A stretch of DNA of 64,000 bases, taken from NCBI RefSeq assembly GCF_026625885.1, contig NZ_CP113068.1, forward strand, positions 4,588,001 to 4,652,000. Reading direction: 5' to 3'. The position numbers and the translations under genes are program-made. This document shows, in pieces, positions 27,411 through 39,496 of this stretch. The DNA comes from Roseateles sp. SL47 (GTDB lineage Bacteria; Pseudomonadota; Gammaproteobacteria; Burkholderiales; Burkholderiaceae_C). The notes under the pieces are model-generated. The model was not told where the DNA came from. It did no database searches and saw only the letters and a program-made list of their open reading frames with translations. Each line of letters opens with the position of its first letter. Position 1 is the stretch's first letter.

Positions 27411-30002
27411 ATGTCCCACCCGTCCGTGCCACTGCAATGGCCCCACACCGAGCCGGGAGCGCTGCCCGAAGCCGATCAGCCGGCTTCCGTCGCGCCTGCA
27501 TCGGTGGGCCGCGGGGCTGTGCGTCGCAGTGCGGACAACGAGTTTGAATGGCCCACCCCGCCGTTCGCCGCCTACCCCCGCCCCAAGGCCCAGCTCGATC
27601 CGCTGGCCTGCGAAATCCTCGGCCTGAACGGTAGCCGCACGGTCGGCAAGGTCATCCTGATGGTGCCGCAGGAGCGGCTGGCGCAGGTGCTGGTGCCGCC
27701 GGCTCGCAACGCCATGCCCTTGAAGTTTTCGCAGTTCAAGGCGCTCAAGCTGCTGCATGCCATCGAGGTTCCGCCCCGTGACCCGTCGTCCTCGGTCAAC
27801 GACCCACTGTCGCTGGATCAGCGCCCGCGCAGCGAGTTCCGGCTGGTGTATCAAGGCGGTGAAGAATTCAAAGGCACCACCATCGGCCATGTGGAATCCG
27901 ATCTGGGCCTCTTCCTGTTCCCACCCGTCAGCGAAACCAGCGACTGGGTCCGCTGCATGTTTGTCCCGCGGGAGGTGCTGACCAGCTACGAGGTCGGTGA
28001 CCGCATCGGCGACCTGCTGGTGCGGGAGCAGGTGGCCACGCTGGATCAGGTGGAAGAAGCCGTGCAGGAACAGAAAGACCTGCGCGACCGCCGCGTGGGC
28101 GACATCCTGGTGGCCCAGCAGATTGTCAGCAGCGAACAGCTGATGCAGGCCATCGAACAACAGGCCAGGATGCCGATGGTGCGCATCGGCGAAGCGCTGC
28201 TGGCGCTGGAACTGGTCACGCAGGCTCAGCTGGACGAGGCGCTGGCCCAGCAGAAGAACGACCGTTCCGTGCCGCTGGGCGAACTGCTGGTGCGCAAAGG
28301 TGTGGTCACCCGCGCCCAATTGCAGTCGGCCCTGGCCCGCAAGATGGGCTATCCGCTGGTGGATGTGGATCATTTCGCCATGGAGCCGGATGCGGTGCGC
28401 AAGCTGCCGCTGTCGGTGGCGCGGCGGCTGGAGGTGCTACCGCTGGTGCTGCGCGACGGGCGCCTGATCGTCGCGATGGAAGATCCCACCCGGCGTGACT
28501 GCATCGACGAAGTGGAATTCATCACCCAGCTCAAGGTGGTGCCGGCGCTGGCGCGGGTGGGTTCACTGCAGTTTGCACTGCCCACGGCCTATGACCGCTT
28601 TGGCAACCAGGGCCCCGCCGGTCGAGACGCCGGCCTGCCGCCCCTGGGCATGGACTTCGAGCTGGACAGCTCGGACAAGCTGATCGAAACCCTGGAGCGC
28701 GAAGGCCAGGAGCAGGTGGCCCGGGAGGCCGCCCGCGAGGAAGAGCGCCCCATCGAACAGAGCGACAACTCGCTGGTCCGGCTGATCAACAGCATGATCA
28801 TCGACGCGCAGGCGCAGCATGTGTCGGACATCCACATCGAAACCTATCCTGGCAAGGAGAAGGTTCGCATCCGCTTCCGCAAGGACGGCGTGCTCCAGTC
28901 CCACCTGGAATTGCCGCACACCTACCGCAGCGCGCTGATTGCCCGGATCAAGATCATGTGCGACCTCGACATCTCCGAGCGCCGCAAACCGCAGGACGGC
29001 AAGATCAACTTTGCGCGCTTCTCCCCTCAGCATCCCATCGAGCTGCGGGTGGCCACCATTCCGACCAACAATGGCCTGGAAGACGTGGTGATGCGGATCC
29101 TGGCCTCGGCCAAGCCGATCCCGATGGAGAAGCTGGGCCTGTCGGACTACAACTTCGAGCAGCTCAAGGTGGCTTCGAGCCGCCCCTACGGCATGGTGCT
29201 GTGCGTGGGCCCGACCGGTTCCGGCAAAACCACGACGCTGCATTCGGTGCTGGCGCAGATCAACACGCCGGACCGCAAGGTCTGGACGGCCGAGGACCCG
29301 GTCGAAATCACGCAGGCCGGGCTGCGGCAGGTGCAGGTCAACCCCAAGATCGACTGGACCTTCGCCAAGGCGCTGAGAGCGTTCCTGCGGGCGGACCCGG
29401 ACGTGATCATGGTGGGTGAAATCCGGGATGAAGAAACCGCCGAGATTGCGGTGGAAGCCTCCCTCACCGGTCACCTGGTGCTGTCCACCCTGCACACCAA
29501 CAGCGCACCGGAAACCGTGACCCGTCTGCTGGACATGGGCATGGACCCCTTCAACTTCGCCGACTCGCTGCTGGCGGTGCTGGCCCAGCGGCTGGTACGC
29601 CGCCTCTGCCCAGCCTGCCGCAAGGCCGAGCCCATGCCGGAGGCCACGCTGAACGAGTTGCTGGACGACTATCTGCATGTGTTCTCCCCGGAGAACCGCC
29701 CGGCCCGCGAATCGGTGCTGGCCCAGTGGCAAGGCACCTATGGTCAGCCGGGTCTGCTGCACTATCACAGCCCGGGATGCGCCAAGTGTGACAACACCGG
29801 CTACAAGGGCCGCGCGGGTCTGCATGAGTTGCTGGTGGTTTCCCGCACCCTGCGCCGCCTGATCCAGACCGGGTCACGGGCCGAAGAACTGATGCATCAG
29901 GGCATGGCCGAAGGCATGCGGACCTTGCGCCAGGACGGGATTGCCAAGGTGCTGCAGGGGGTCACCACGCTGAGCGAGGTGCGGGCGACAAGCAATCAGT
30001 AA
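27411..30002 (+). CDS. GspE/PulE-family secretion/pilus ATPase, solitary
   Basis: The protein has 863 residues, longer than typical GspE or PilB (~560-600). Residues ~1-175 are a poorly recognised N-terminal region with [23 protein letters not shown]. Residues ~185-320 hold about three MshEN-like helical repeats ([57 protein letters not shown]). An N1/N2 domain follows, then the RecA-like ATPase. Walker A is G600-PTGSGKT, with the Asp box [19 protein letters not shown] and a tetra-Cys zinc motif (CPAC and CAKC). No secretin or GspF partner is adjacent, so its machine is unknown. It may serve a dispersed type IVa pilus or T2SS. Confidence 0.88.
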   Translation: MSHPSVPLQWPHTEPGALPEADQPASVAPASVGRGAVRRSADNEFEWPTPPFAAYPRPKAQLDPLACEILGLNGSRTVGKVILMVPQERLAQVLVPPARNAMPLKFSQFKALKLLHAIEVPPRDPSSSVNDPLSLDQRPRSEFRLVYQGGEEFKGTTIGHVESDLGLFLFPPVSETSDWVRCMFVPREVLTSYEVGDRIGDLLVREQVATLDQVEEAVQEQKDLRDRRVGDILVAQQIVSSEQLMQAIEQQARMPMVRIGEALLALELVTQAQLDEALAQQKNDRSVPLGELLVRKGVVTRAQLQSALARKMGYPLVDVDHFAMEPDAVRKLPLSVARRLEVLPLVLRDGRLIVAMEDPTRRDCIDEVEFITQLKVVPALARVGSLQFALPTAYDRFGNQGPAGRDAGLPPLGMDFELDSSDKLIETLEREGQEQVAREAAREEERPIEQSDNSLVRLINSMIIDAQAQHVSDIHIETYPGKEKVRIRFRKDGVLQSHLELPHTYRSALIARIKIMCDLDISERRKPQDGKINFARFSPQHPIELRVATIPTNNGLEDVVMRILASAKPIPMEKLGLSDYNFEQLKVASSRPYGMVLCVGPTGSGKTTTLHSVLAQINTPDRKVWTAEDPVEITQAGLRQVQVNPKIDWTFAKALRAFLRADPDVIMVGEIRDEETAEIAVEASLTGHLVLSTLHTNSAPETVTRLLDMGMDPFNFADSLLAVLAQRLVRRLCPACRKAEPMPEATLNELLDDYLHVFSPENRPARESVLAQWQGTYGQPGLLHYHSPGCAKCDNTGYKGRAGLHELLVVSRTLRRLIQTGSRAEELMHQGMAEGMRTLRQDGIAKVLQGVTTLSEVRATSNQ

Positions 30003-30026
30003 GGGGCTGGAGGGTTCGGCGGCCTG

Positions 30027-30560
30027 TCAGACCGGGGACGGCTGCACGGAGCCCTGCGGTGAAGCCGTCAGGTGGAACATCAGGTCGCCGGGGTCGTAGC
30101 TGTACAGTAAAGGCGCCTCCGCTTGCACCTGACGGTAGCCGGACCGAAGCAGCAGCGCCTGGCATCTTGTGTTGGCAGGAAGCGTCGTGGCCCAGAAGCT
30201 GCCCACGGCATGGGTGTTCTGAATCTCACGATGGAGCCAGGCCAGTGCCTCATTGGCATGGCCTTTGCCCCAGTGCTTCGGGCCCAACAAAAAAGCCACC
30301 TCGGCGATCGAGTCATGGAGCGTCGCCTCCAGGCGCCCGAGCATTTCATGGGTGGCTCCGTCACGCACGAGGAAATTCAGCCAATGTTCATTTGGGGCTG
30401 TCGGGCCTGGGCCCCGCAAGGCCCTCTCCCGGTCCCGAACGAAGTCTTCCCGCGACGGCAGCCCGCCGATGTGCTCGTAAACCTGCGGATGGCGAAGGCA
30501 AGCGGCAAGCTCAGAGAGATGATCTGCACGGAGTGGTTCGATGAGCAGGCGAGCCTTCAT
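30027..30560 (-). CDS. GNAT-family N-acetyltransferase
   Basis: The protein has 177 residues. It has the RimJ/RimL-like layout: LLIEPLRADHLSELAACLRHPQVYEHIGGLPS at the start, then VAFLLGPKHWGKGHANEALAWL, in which the acetyl-CoA-binding R/KxxGKGxA loop is seen, then LPANTRCQALLLRSGYRQVQ. The substrate is unknown. The ATG at 30560 has an AGGAACGACC ribosome site. It is the last gene of a minus-strand run from phosphomannomutase. Confidence 0.85.
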   Translation of the reverse strand: MKARLLIEPLRADHLSELAACLRHPQVYEHIGGLPSREDFVRDRERALRGPGPTAPNEHWLNFLVRDGATHEMLGRLEATLHDSIAEVAFLLGPKHWGKGHANEALAWLHREIQNTHAVGSFWATTLPANTRCQALLLRSGYRQVQAEAPLLYSYDPGDLMFHLTASPQGSVQPSPV

Positions 30561-30622
30561 GGTCGTTCCTGTGTGCAGCGCACAATGATCCTGGCTTGAT
30601 GGCAGCTGATGAACCGCTGGCG

Positions 30623-30922
30623 CTACTCGCCTCGGCCTTGAAGTGGGTCGAGGTGGCGGCGCCAATCATCGAACGACACGAAAGATTCCTCGTGTTCATC
30701 GTCGAAGTGGATCCAACCTCCACACGCGGTGCTCAACTCGGTCAGCCGGTTCAAGTGGTCGGAGGTCAGCGCCAGACGGCCGTAGGTGAAAGGCTTGTCC
30801 GGCAGCGCTTGCCAGAGCGCCACTTCCAATCCCTCCATCCAGCCCGCTGAAAAAGCGCTCTCAGACAGTTCCGACATGTAGTCCGCGAGTCTTTGCTGCG
30901 CTGGGGTCAGGCGTGTTGTCAT
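30623..30922 (-). CDS. Small conserved protein of unknown function
   Basis: The protein has 99 residues and is not recognised as a named family. It is soluble and acidic, with no membrane segment. Its look is N-terminal helices (LTPAQQRLADYMSELSESAFSAGWMEGLEVALWQAL), then FTYGRLALTSDHLNRLTELSTACGGWI, then an acidic tail HFDDEHEESFVSFDDWRRHLDP. It starts 8 bp after the waaA stop, so it is probably cotranscribed with waaA. Protein-like composition, a good start and tight spacing support a real gene. Confidence 0.7.
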   Translation of the reverse strand: MTTRLTPAQQRLADYMSELSESAFSAGWMEGLEVALWQALPDKPFTYGRLALTSDHLNRLTELSTACGGWIHFDDEHEESFVSFDDWRRHLDPLQGRGE

Positions 30923-30930
30923 GGACAGCC

Positions 30931-32277
30931 TCAGCGCATCAACCCGAGAATTCGCTCAGCCATTCGCCCTGCGGCTCCGCGATGCGCGGTCGCGAACTGC
31001 GTGGCCGCCATGGCCATACCTTCACGCCGCATGGGCCCGTCCAGCAGATCCAACGCTGTCTGCACCCCATGCTTCAGGTTATCCACCCGCAGCGCCGCTC
31101 CCGCCGCCAGAGACAAGGTCGCCGCCTCCGCAAAGTTGAAGGTGTGCGGCCCCATCAGCAGCGGCACCCCGCAGGCCGCCGCTTCGATCAGGTTCTGCCC
31201 GCCCAGCGGCTCGAAGCTGCCGCCCAGCAGCGCCACGTCCGCGAGCCCGTAATAAAGCGCCATCTCCCGCATTGAATCACCCAGCCAGACGTCGGCGGCT
31301 TGGTCCTGCGCGCTGGGGCCCTGCGCCCCGAAGGCACTGCGGCGCACCAACTGCAGACCGGCCTCTCGCGCCAGGCCCGCGACTTCGTCGAAACGTTGCG
31401 GATGCCGAGGCACGATCAGCAGCAGGGGCCGGAGCTCGTGCGATATCGGGGCCATCTGCGCATCCGCTCGACACACCGCTTGAGCCGCCAGTTGCGCCCG
31501 CCACTGCGCCAGCAGCGCTGCCTCTTCCCCCTCGCGGGAGACCGCCAGGAGCACAACCGGTCGGCCCAGGGCCGCACGCCAGGCACGTCCGCGCGACAGC
31601 AGCGCCTCGTCCGGCTGCAAATCGAACTTCAGGTTGCCACAGACCCGCACCTCCGGCACGCCAGCCTCGGTCAATCGCTCGCCATCTTCCCGGGTCTGTG
31701 CCAGCGCCAATCGCAGCGTACGCGCCGCCGGTGCCAGCAGCGCCTTGAATCGCTTGCCACGCCGCAGGCTGCGGGCCGACAGCCGGGCATTGGCCAACAC
31801 CATCGGCACGCCCGCCTCCGCCGCAGCATGCTGCAGATTGGGCCAGATCTCCGTTTCCATCAGCACGCCCACCGCAGGCCGGGTGGCCCGCAAAAAACGC
31901 CGGACGGCGCCGGGTGTGTCGAAGGGCAACCAGCGTTGCGTGTCCCCCGGGCGCAGCAGCGACTGGCCCGCCTCGCGGCCCGTGGCGGTGGTGTGGGTCA
32001 GCAGCAAGCGCAGGCCTGGTCGTTCCTGCCGCAGCCGCTCGATCAGCGGCGCCGCCGCGCGGGTCTCCCCCAGCGACACGGCATGCACCCACACCGACCC
32101 AGGCGGAAGGTCCGGACCGAAGCCGAAACGCTCCGGCAGATGGGCGCGGTAAAGCGGTTCGGCACGCCCCCGCCGCATCAGCCGCAGCAGATACAGCGGC
32201 GTCCCCAGCCGCAACACCGTACTGAAAAAACCGCGAGCCAGCCGCTCAGGCCAGGAATCACCAGGAGGCAGGGTCAT
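30931..32277 (-). CDS. waaA: 3-deoxy-D-manno-octulosonic acid (Kdo) transferase
   Basis: The protein has 448 residues. WaaA/KdtA adds Kdo from CMP-Kdo to lipid IVA at the cytosolic face of the inner membrane. An N-terminal anchor region is followed by the GT-B fold: GSVWVHAVSLGETRAAAPLIERL (acceptor side, with conserved Glu), PLLLIVPRHPQRFDEV, LGDSMREMALYYGLADVALLGGSFEPLGGQNLIEAAACGVPLLMGPHTFNF. The gene is 10 bp downstream of the phosphomannomutase/phosphoglucomutase gene, linking lipid A core assembly with sugar-phosphate supply. Confidence 0.96.
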   Translation of the reverse strand: MTLPPGDSWPERLARGFFSTVLRLGTPLYLLRLMRRGRAEPLYRAHLPERFGFGPDLPPGSVWVHAVSLGETRAAAPLIERLRQERPGLRLLLTHTTATGREAGQSLLRPGDTQRWLPFDTPGAVRRFLRATRPAVGVLMETEIWPNLQHAAAEAGVPMVLANARLSARSLRRGKRFKALLAPAARTLRLALAQTREDGERLTEAGVPEVRVCGNLKFDLQPDEALLSRGRAWRAALGRPVVLLAVSREGEEAALLAQWRAQLAAQAVCRADAQMAPISHELRPLLLIVPRHPQRFDEVAGLAREAGLQLVRRSAFGAQGPSAQDQAADVWLGDSMREMALYYGLADVALLGGSFEPLGGQNLIEAAACGVPLLMGPHTFNFAEAATLSLAAGAALRVDNLKHGVQTALDLLDGPMRREGMAMAATQFATAHRGAAGRMAERILGLMR

Positions 32278-32287
32278 GAGAGGCGGC

Positions 32288-33676
32288 TCAGTGGCCCGCC
32301 GTGAAGGTGATGTCCGGCTTCACCCGCTTGAGCTGGGCCAGCACTTCCTTCTGGATGCGCTCCAGCGCTTCCTGGGTGTGACCCTCGAAACGCAGGACCA
32401 GCACCGGGGTGGTGTTGGACGCGCGCACCAGGCCGAAGCCGTCGTCGTATTCCACGCGAATACCGTCGATGGTGATCACCTCCTTGGCATTCGGGAACTC
32501 GGCGATTTCCTTGAGCTTGGCCACCACGTCATGGTGCTCGCCCTCGGCGCACGGCACGTTCAGCTCCGGCGTGTTGACGCTGTTGGGCAGGTCGTTCAGC
32601 ACCTTGCTGGGGTCTGCGCTGCGCGAGAGGATTTCCAGCATGCGGGCCGCCGTGTACATGGCGTCGTCGAAACCGTACCAGCGCTCGGCAAAGAAGATAT
32701 GGCCGGACAGCTCTCCGGCCAGCGGCGCGCCGGTTTCCTTCAGCTTGGCCTTGGCCAGCGAGTGGCCGGTCATCCACATCAGCGGCTTGCCGCCGTGCTC
32801 TTCGATCCACGGGCCCAGGCGCTGCGAGCACTTCACGTCAAAGATGATTTCCGAGCCGGGCTTGCGTTTCAGGATGTCGGCGGCCAGCAGCATGATCTGG
32901 CGGTCCGGCATGATCATCGTGCCTTCCTTGGTGACAATGCCCAGGCGGTCCCCGTCACCGTCAAATGCCAGGCCCAGTTCGGCATCGGTGGCATGCACGA
33001 TGCGCTTGAGGTCTTCCAGGTTCTCGGGCCGAGACGGGTCCGGATGGTGGTTGGGGAAGTCACCGTCCACCTTGGAGAAGATGTCCACCACCTCGCAGCC
33101 CAGGGCGCGCAGGATGGCCGGCGCCGTCGCGCCGGGGATGCCGTTGCCGCTGTCCACCACGATCTTCATCGGGCGGGCCAGCTTGGCATCGGTGACGATG
33201 CGGTGGGTGTACTCGGCCACGATGTCCATCTGGCCGACTCGGCCCTGGCCGGTCTCATAGTCTTCGGCTTCGATGCGGCGCTTCAGGCCCTGAATCTGTT
33301 CCCCGTACACGGCGGCACCCTTGAGCACCATCTTGAAGCCGTTGTAATCCTTCGGGTTGTGGCTGCCCGTGACCTGGATGCCGGAATGGCAGCCATGTTT
33401 GCCACGGGTGGCGGCCACGTAATAGAGCATCGGGGTGGTGACCGCACCAATGTCCACCACATCCAGGCCGGTGGAGGTGAGGCCGCGGATCAGCGCTTCC
33501 ACCAGCCCCGGGCCGGAGAGGCGGCCGTCACGGCCAACGGCCACAGCGGTTTCACCGGCGAGCTTGGCCTCGGTGCCGAAGGCGCGGCCGAGGTGCTCGG
33601 CCAGTTCTTCGTTCAGGGTCTGACCCACCACACCGCGAATGTCATAGGCCTTGAAGATGGAAGCATGAACTTGCAT
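32288..33676 (-). CDS. Phosphomannomutase/phosphoglucomutase
   Basis: The protein has 462 residues and is AlgC/ManB-like. It interconverts mannose- or glucose-6-phosphate and the 1-phosphates, feeding LPS and exopolysaccharide sugars. Motifs are the N-terminal SIFKAYDIRG, the phospho-Ser at residue 105 in VTGSHNPKDYNG, the Mg loop LAFDGDGDRLGIV, GELSGHIFF (sugar selectivity) and the C-terminal phosphate loop VRASNTTPVLVLRFEG. The ATG at 33676 opens MQVHASIFKAYDIRG; the open frame continues 2 kb further upstream only as a shadow of alkA on the other strand. waaA follows. Confidence 0.95.
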   Translation of the reverse strand: MQVHASIFKAYDIRGVVGQTLNEELAEHLGRAFGTEAKLAGETAVAVGRDGRLSGPGLVEALIRGLTSTGLDVVDIGAVTTPMLYYVAATRGKHGCHSGIQVTGSHNPKDYNGFKMVLKGAAVYGEQIQGLKRRIEAEDYETGQGRVGQMDIVAEYTHRIVTDAKLARPMKIVVDSGNGIPGATAPAILRALGCEVVDIFSKVDGDFPNHHPDPSRPENLEDLKRIVHATDAELGLAFDGDGDRLGIVTKEGTMIMPDRQIMLLAADILKRKPGSEIIFDVKCSQRLGPWIEEHGGKPLMWMTGHSLAKAKLKETGAPLAGELSGHIFFAERWYGFDDAMYTAARMLEILSRSADPSKVLNDLPNSVNTPELNVPCAEGEHHDVVAKLKEIAEFPNAKEVITIDGIRVEYDDGFGLVRASNTTPVLVLRFEGHTQEALERIQKEVLAQLKRVKPDITFTAGH

Positions 33677-33907
33677 GAACGTCCCTGTAGAAATGGTGAT
33701 CGGACAACAAAACTGGGGCGGATTGTAGGCAGGAGAAATGAGCCTTCCGTGTAACCCGGGGTGATGAATCGCGTCCTCGGATCTCAAACCCGGCTGCAGC
33801 GGGGGCAAGAAGCGGGCCCGCCCCGCCACCGAGGCAGGCGAAGCCAACTGCCATGGGCTGTCAGGGACGTGTCCGAAAACGGCCAGCGTCGGGACGGGCG
33901 CCTCCCT

Positions 33908-35506
33908 ATGATGCAGTCCATGGCTTCCCCTCTCGACCCCCACCACTGCTACCCGGCCCTTCTGGCACGGGATGCGCGTTTTGACGGTCAGTGGTTCGTG
34001 GCGGTCAAGACCACCGGCATCTATTGCCGGCCGATCTGCCGGGTGCGGGCGCCCAAGATGGAAAACTGCCTGTTCTTCCCAACCGCCAGCCTGGCGGAGG
34101 CGGCGCGGTTCCGGCCCTGCCTGAAATGCCGCCCTGAATTGGCGCCTGCCGCCCGCCCATGGAGCGCCATGGATGCCAGCGAGGTGCTGGCGCGGGAGGC
34201 CGCCCGCTGGCTGGATGAATGCCGCCCGGAGGACGCCACCCTCCCCGCCCTGGCGGCCCATCTGGGCGTCAGCGAGCGGCACGTGCGGCGGGTGTTTACC
34301 GCCGTGCACGGGGTGGCGCCACTGCAATATCTGCAGACGCGCCGGTTGCTGCTGGCCAAACAGTTGCTCACCGACACCCGCTTGCCCATGGCCCAGGTGG
34401 CCCTGGCGGCCGGCTTTTCCAGCCTGCGGCGCTTCAATGCCGCTTTTGCCGACCACTATCGCCTCAGCCCAACGGCCCTGCGCGAAGGTCGCAGCGTGCG
34501 CCGGAGCAGCAACGACGGCGCAGACGCCTCCAACGTCCATGAATTGCGCCTGGAACTGCGCCCGCCCTATCAAACCACGGCCCTGCTGCAATTCCTGGCC
34601 GCCCGGGCCATCCCCGGCGTGGAGCAGGTGGATCTGGAGGCCCGAACCGTGGGCCGCAGTCTGCGCCTTTGCCAGACGGGTCAGGCCGATGTGCTGGGCT
34701 GGGTGGCGGTGCAGTTTCCGCTGGATGACGCCGAGCGTCCCCAGGTACGGCTGCAGCTGAGCGCATCGCTGTGGCCCCAGGTGGCTGCCCTCATGCCACG
34801 GCTGCGCCGCTGGCTGGATCTGGATGCCGACCCGCATGCGATTGCAGCGGCCTTGGGGGACAGCCTCGGCCCGTCGGCCCTGGGCCTGCGCCTGCCCGGC
34901 ACGTTGGATCGCTTTGAACTGGCTGTCCGTGCGGTGCTGGGTCAGCAGGTGACCGTGGCCGCAGCGCGCACCCTGGCCACCCGGCTCATGGCCCGCTTCG
35001 GGGAGCCCCTGCCGACTGAACTGGACGCGCCGGAAGGGGTCACCCATGCATTTCCTGCGGCGGCAACGCTGGCACACGCCGCTGTGGACGACATCGCTGG
35101 CCTGGGCATGCCAGGCCGCCGGGCCCAGGCGCTGATCCACCTGGCCCACCAATGGCCGGTGCTTGCATTTGCGCAGGGTCGCGGCGATGTGCAGGACACC
35201 CTTCAGGAACTGGCTGCGCTGCCGGGCCTGGGTCCCTGGACTGCCCACTACATGCTGATGCGCGGCTGGAGTTGGCCGGATGCCTTCCTGCCGGGAGACG
35301 TCATCCTGCGGCAACGGCTGGAAAGCCGGGCCGGCGCACCGCTTCGTCCAGCCGCCCTGGCGCAGGCTGCAGCGGTGTATGCCCCTTATCGCAGTTATGC
35401 GGTGCTCCAGCTCTGGCGAGAGGCATCCGTCCTGGGGCGGCCGAACCGCCCCCCTGCGCTCACCCCCACCAAGCTTCTCGCCCCCGTTCAGGAAGGATCC
35501 CCGTGA
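33908..35506 (+). CDS. alkA: Ada-like regulator fused to AlkA 3-methyladenine DNA glycosylase
   Basis: The protein has about 532 residues. The Ada zinc domain has Cys40, Cys44, Cys71 and Cys74 (TTGIYCRPICR...RPCLKCRP); Cys40 corresponds to the methylphosphotriester-accepting Cys of Ada. An AraC-type helix-turn-helix pair follows (about residues 95-195, LAAHLGVSERHVRRVF and ALAAGFSSLRRFNAAF). The AlkA_N and HhH-GPD glycosylase parts come last, with LPGLGPWTAHYMLMRGWSWPDAFLPGD, where the last Asp is catalytic. The fusion joins a sensor of alkylated DNA to base excision. The start is uncertain among ATGs at 33908, 33911 and 33920; none has a clear ribosome site. ogt overlaps the stop. Confidence 0.93.
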   Translation: MMQSMASPLDPHHCYPALLARDARFDGQWFVAVKTTGIYCRPICRVRAPKMENCLFFPTASLAEAARFRPCLKCRPELAPAARPWSAMDASEVLAREAARWLDECRPEDATLPALAAHLGVSERHVRRVFTAVHGVAPLQYLQTRRLLLAKQLLTDTRLPMAQVALAAGFSSLRRFNAAFADHYRLSPTALREGRSVRRSSNDGADASNVHELRLELRPPYQTTALLQFLAARAIPGVEQVDLEARTVGRSLRLCQTGQADVLGWVAVQFPLDDAERPQVRLQLSASLWPQVAALMPRLRRWLDLDADPHAIAAALGDSLGPSALGLRLPGTLDRFELAVRAVLGQQVTVAAARTLATRLMARFGEPLPTELDAPEGVTHAFPAAATLAHAAVDDIAGLGMPGRRAQALIHLAHQWPVLAFAQGRGDVQDTLQELAALPGLGPWTAHYMLMRGWSWPDAFLPGDVILRQRLESRAGAPLRPAALAQAAAVYAPYRSYAVLQLWREASVLGRPNRPPALTPTKLLAPVQEGSP

Positions 35507-36159
35507 TGTCCGCTGACACCTCCGCCTGCCAGACCGAGACCGACACCCCGCTGGGCCGCATGCTCTTTGCGCGCAATGGCCAGGGCCTGTGCGGCTTGTG
35601 GTTTGAAGGCCAGAAATATCACCCGGGCGCGCTGGCCGTGCCGCGCAGGGATCAGGACCCACTGCTGCGGCAGGCGGTCGCTGCGGTTCAGGCCTATTTC
35701 GCCGGACAACCGTTTGTGCCGCCGCCGCTGTCAGTGGCAGGGACGCCTTTCCAGCAGGCGGTCTGGTCGGCCCTGCTTCAGATCCCCACCGGCGTGACCT
35801 GCAGCTATGGGGACCTGGCCACCCGTCTGGGCCGACCGGAAGCGGTGCGGGCGGTGGCCGCAGCAGTGGGGCGAAATCCCTTGTCCTTGCTGGTGCCGTG
35901 CCACCGGGTGATGGGCGCCAATGGCCAGTTGACCGGTTACGCCGGGGGGCTGGAGCGCAAGCGGGCCTTGCTGGCGCTGGAGGCTCGCCTCAAGGCCACC
36001 GCCTTCACGCTGAGTTCCCCATCGCCCGCGGCTGCCGTTCCGCCAGCCACTGCGCTCGCAACAACCCGTGGTGCGGCCAAGCCCGCGCCGGACACCTCCC
36101 GTCGCCCCGTTGGCGCTACGGACTTGGCGACATCGCCGCTGCAAGGAGCAGGCGCTTGA
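35506..36159 (+). CDS. ogt: Methylated-DNA--protein-cysteine methyltransferase
   Basis: The protein has 217 residues. It transfers methyl groups from O6-methylguanine to its own Cys132 in LLVPCHRVMGANGQLTGYAGG; the helix-turn-helix GTPFQQAVWSALLQIPTGVTCSYGDLA is upstream of it. The ATG overlaps the alkA stop (TGATG), with AGGAAGGA as ribosome site. A C-terminal extension of about 45 residues beyond the usual end (Ala/Pro/Thr-rich) is unusual and probably disordered. Together with the Ada/AlkA fusion it forms a compact alkylation-repair pair, likely inducible by methylating agents. Confidence 0.94.
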   Translation: MSADTSACQTETDTPLGRMLFARNGQGLCGLWFEGQKYHPGALAVPRRDQDPLLRQAVAAVQAYFAGQPFVPPPLSVAGTPFQQAVWSALLQIPTGVTCSYGDLATRLGRPEAVRAVAAAVGRNPLSLLVPCHRVMGANGQLTGYAGGLERKRALLALEARLKATAFTLSSPSPAAAVPPATALATTRGAAKPAPDTSRRPVGATDLATSPLQGAGA

Positions 36160-37049
36160 AACAACGTGACCTGGTTGAATTGATTGTTCTGGCGGCCATC
36201 TGGGGCGCTTCCTTCCTGTTCATGCGCATCGCCGCCCCGGAGTTCGGACCGATTGCCACCGCATTTGTGCGGGTGGCCGGTGCCTCACTGCTGCTCGTGC
36301 CTCTGCTCACGCTGCGAGAAGGGCTCCAGGACCTGCGCCGTCACTGGCCAGGCCTGCTGCTGGTGGGCCTGCTCAACGGCGCCCTGCCCTTTGCACTGTT
36401 CAGTTTTGCGGCACTGTCCATCAATGCCGGCATGTCCAGCATCCTGAACGCCACCACGCCCATGTGGGGAGCGCTGGTGGCCTGGGTGTGGTTCGGGCAG
36501 CGACTGGATGGTTCCCGGCTGGTCGGGCTGGCGCTGGGTTTCGCCGGGGTCGTGCTGCTGGCCTGGGACAAAGCCTCGTTCAAACCTGGCGGCGGTGGCT
36601 TTGCCATTCTGGCCGTGCTGCTGGCGACCTTCAGCTACGGCATTGCCGCCAATGCGAGCAAACGCTACCTCAGCCAGGCCACCCCGCTGGCGGTCGCCAC
36701 CGGTAGTCAACTGGCGGCCGCGCTGCTGCTGGCCCTGCCCGCCTGGAGCCAGCAGCCGGTCCAACTGCCCTCCCTGCGTGCCTGGGGCGCGGTGGCTTTG
36801 CTGGCCCTGCTGTGCACCAGCCTGGCCTACATCCTGTTCTTCCGGCTGATGAAGCGGGTGGGCCCCACCAACACCATCGCAGTGACCTTCCTGATCCCGG
36901 TCTTTGCACTGCTGTGGGGCTTCCTGTTCCTGCACGAGACGCTCACCGCGTCGATGGCGATGGGGTGCCTGGTGGTGCTGCTGGGCACAGGGTTGGCGGT
37001 CGGCGTGCTGCGGCTGCCGATGCCACCGGTGACACGCCCGGCGAAGTGA
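36156..37049 (+). CDS. EamA/DMT-superfamily transporter
   Basis: The protein has 297 residues with ten predicted transmembrane helices in two EamA halves (ELIVLAAIWGASFLFMRIAAPEFGP begins half one; GFAILAVLLATFSYGIAANASKR begins half two). Signatures NATTPMWGALVAWVWFGQRLDG and PVFALLWGFLFLHETLTASM are typical DMT exporter helices. The start is TTG at 36156, overlapping the ogt stop as TTGA and preceded by AAGGAG at 8 bases. The substrate is unknown; metabolite export is the family norm. Coupling to ogt is clear, but a role in alkylation response is only suggested by position. Confidence 0.88.
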   Translation: MKQRDLVELIVLAAIWGASFLFMRIAAPEFGPIATAFVRVAGASLLLVPLLTLREGLQDLRRHWPGLLLVGLLNGALPFALFSFAALSINAGMSSILNATTPMWGALVAWVWFGQRLDGSRLVGLALGFAGVVLLAWDKASFKPGGGGFAILAVLLATFSYGIAANASKRYLSQATPLAVATGSQLAAALLLALPAWSQQPVQLPSLRAWGAVALLALLCTSLAYILFFRLMKRVGPTNTIAVTFLIPVFALLWGFLFLHETLTASMAMGCLVVLLGTGLAVGVLRLPMPPVTRPAK

Positions 37050-37154
37050 CGCTGGAGGGCGCGGTGAGGCCGGAGGGCGCAGGTCGGCGTCTTGTCGCCC
37101 CCTGCCGCACCGGCCTGCCGCAGCGCCGCGCCGGCCTGCCGGCGTGCCCCAGCA

Positions 37155-39496
<2,342 letters not shown>

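Noticed and set aside
27291..28373. N-terminal extension of the pcp frame
   Set aside because: Pyroglutamyl peptidases start with the ITGFEPFGG region, matched by GTG 27290; the rest is antisense to the GspE-like gene.
33677..35662. Two-kilobase N-terminal extension of the phosphomannomutase frame
   Set aside because: The conserved N-terminus starts at 33676; the extension is antisense to the well-supported Ada/AlkA gene.
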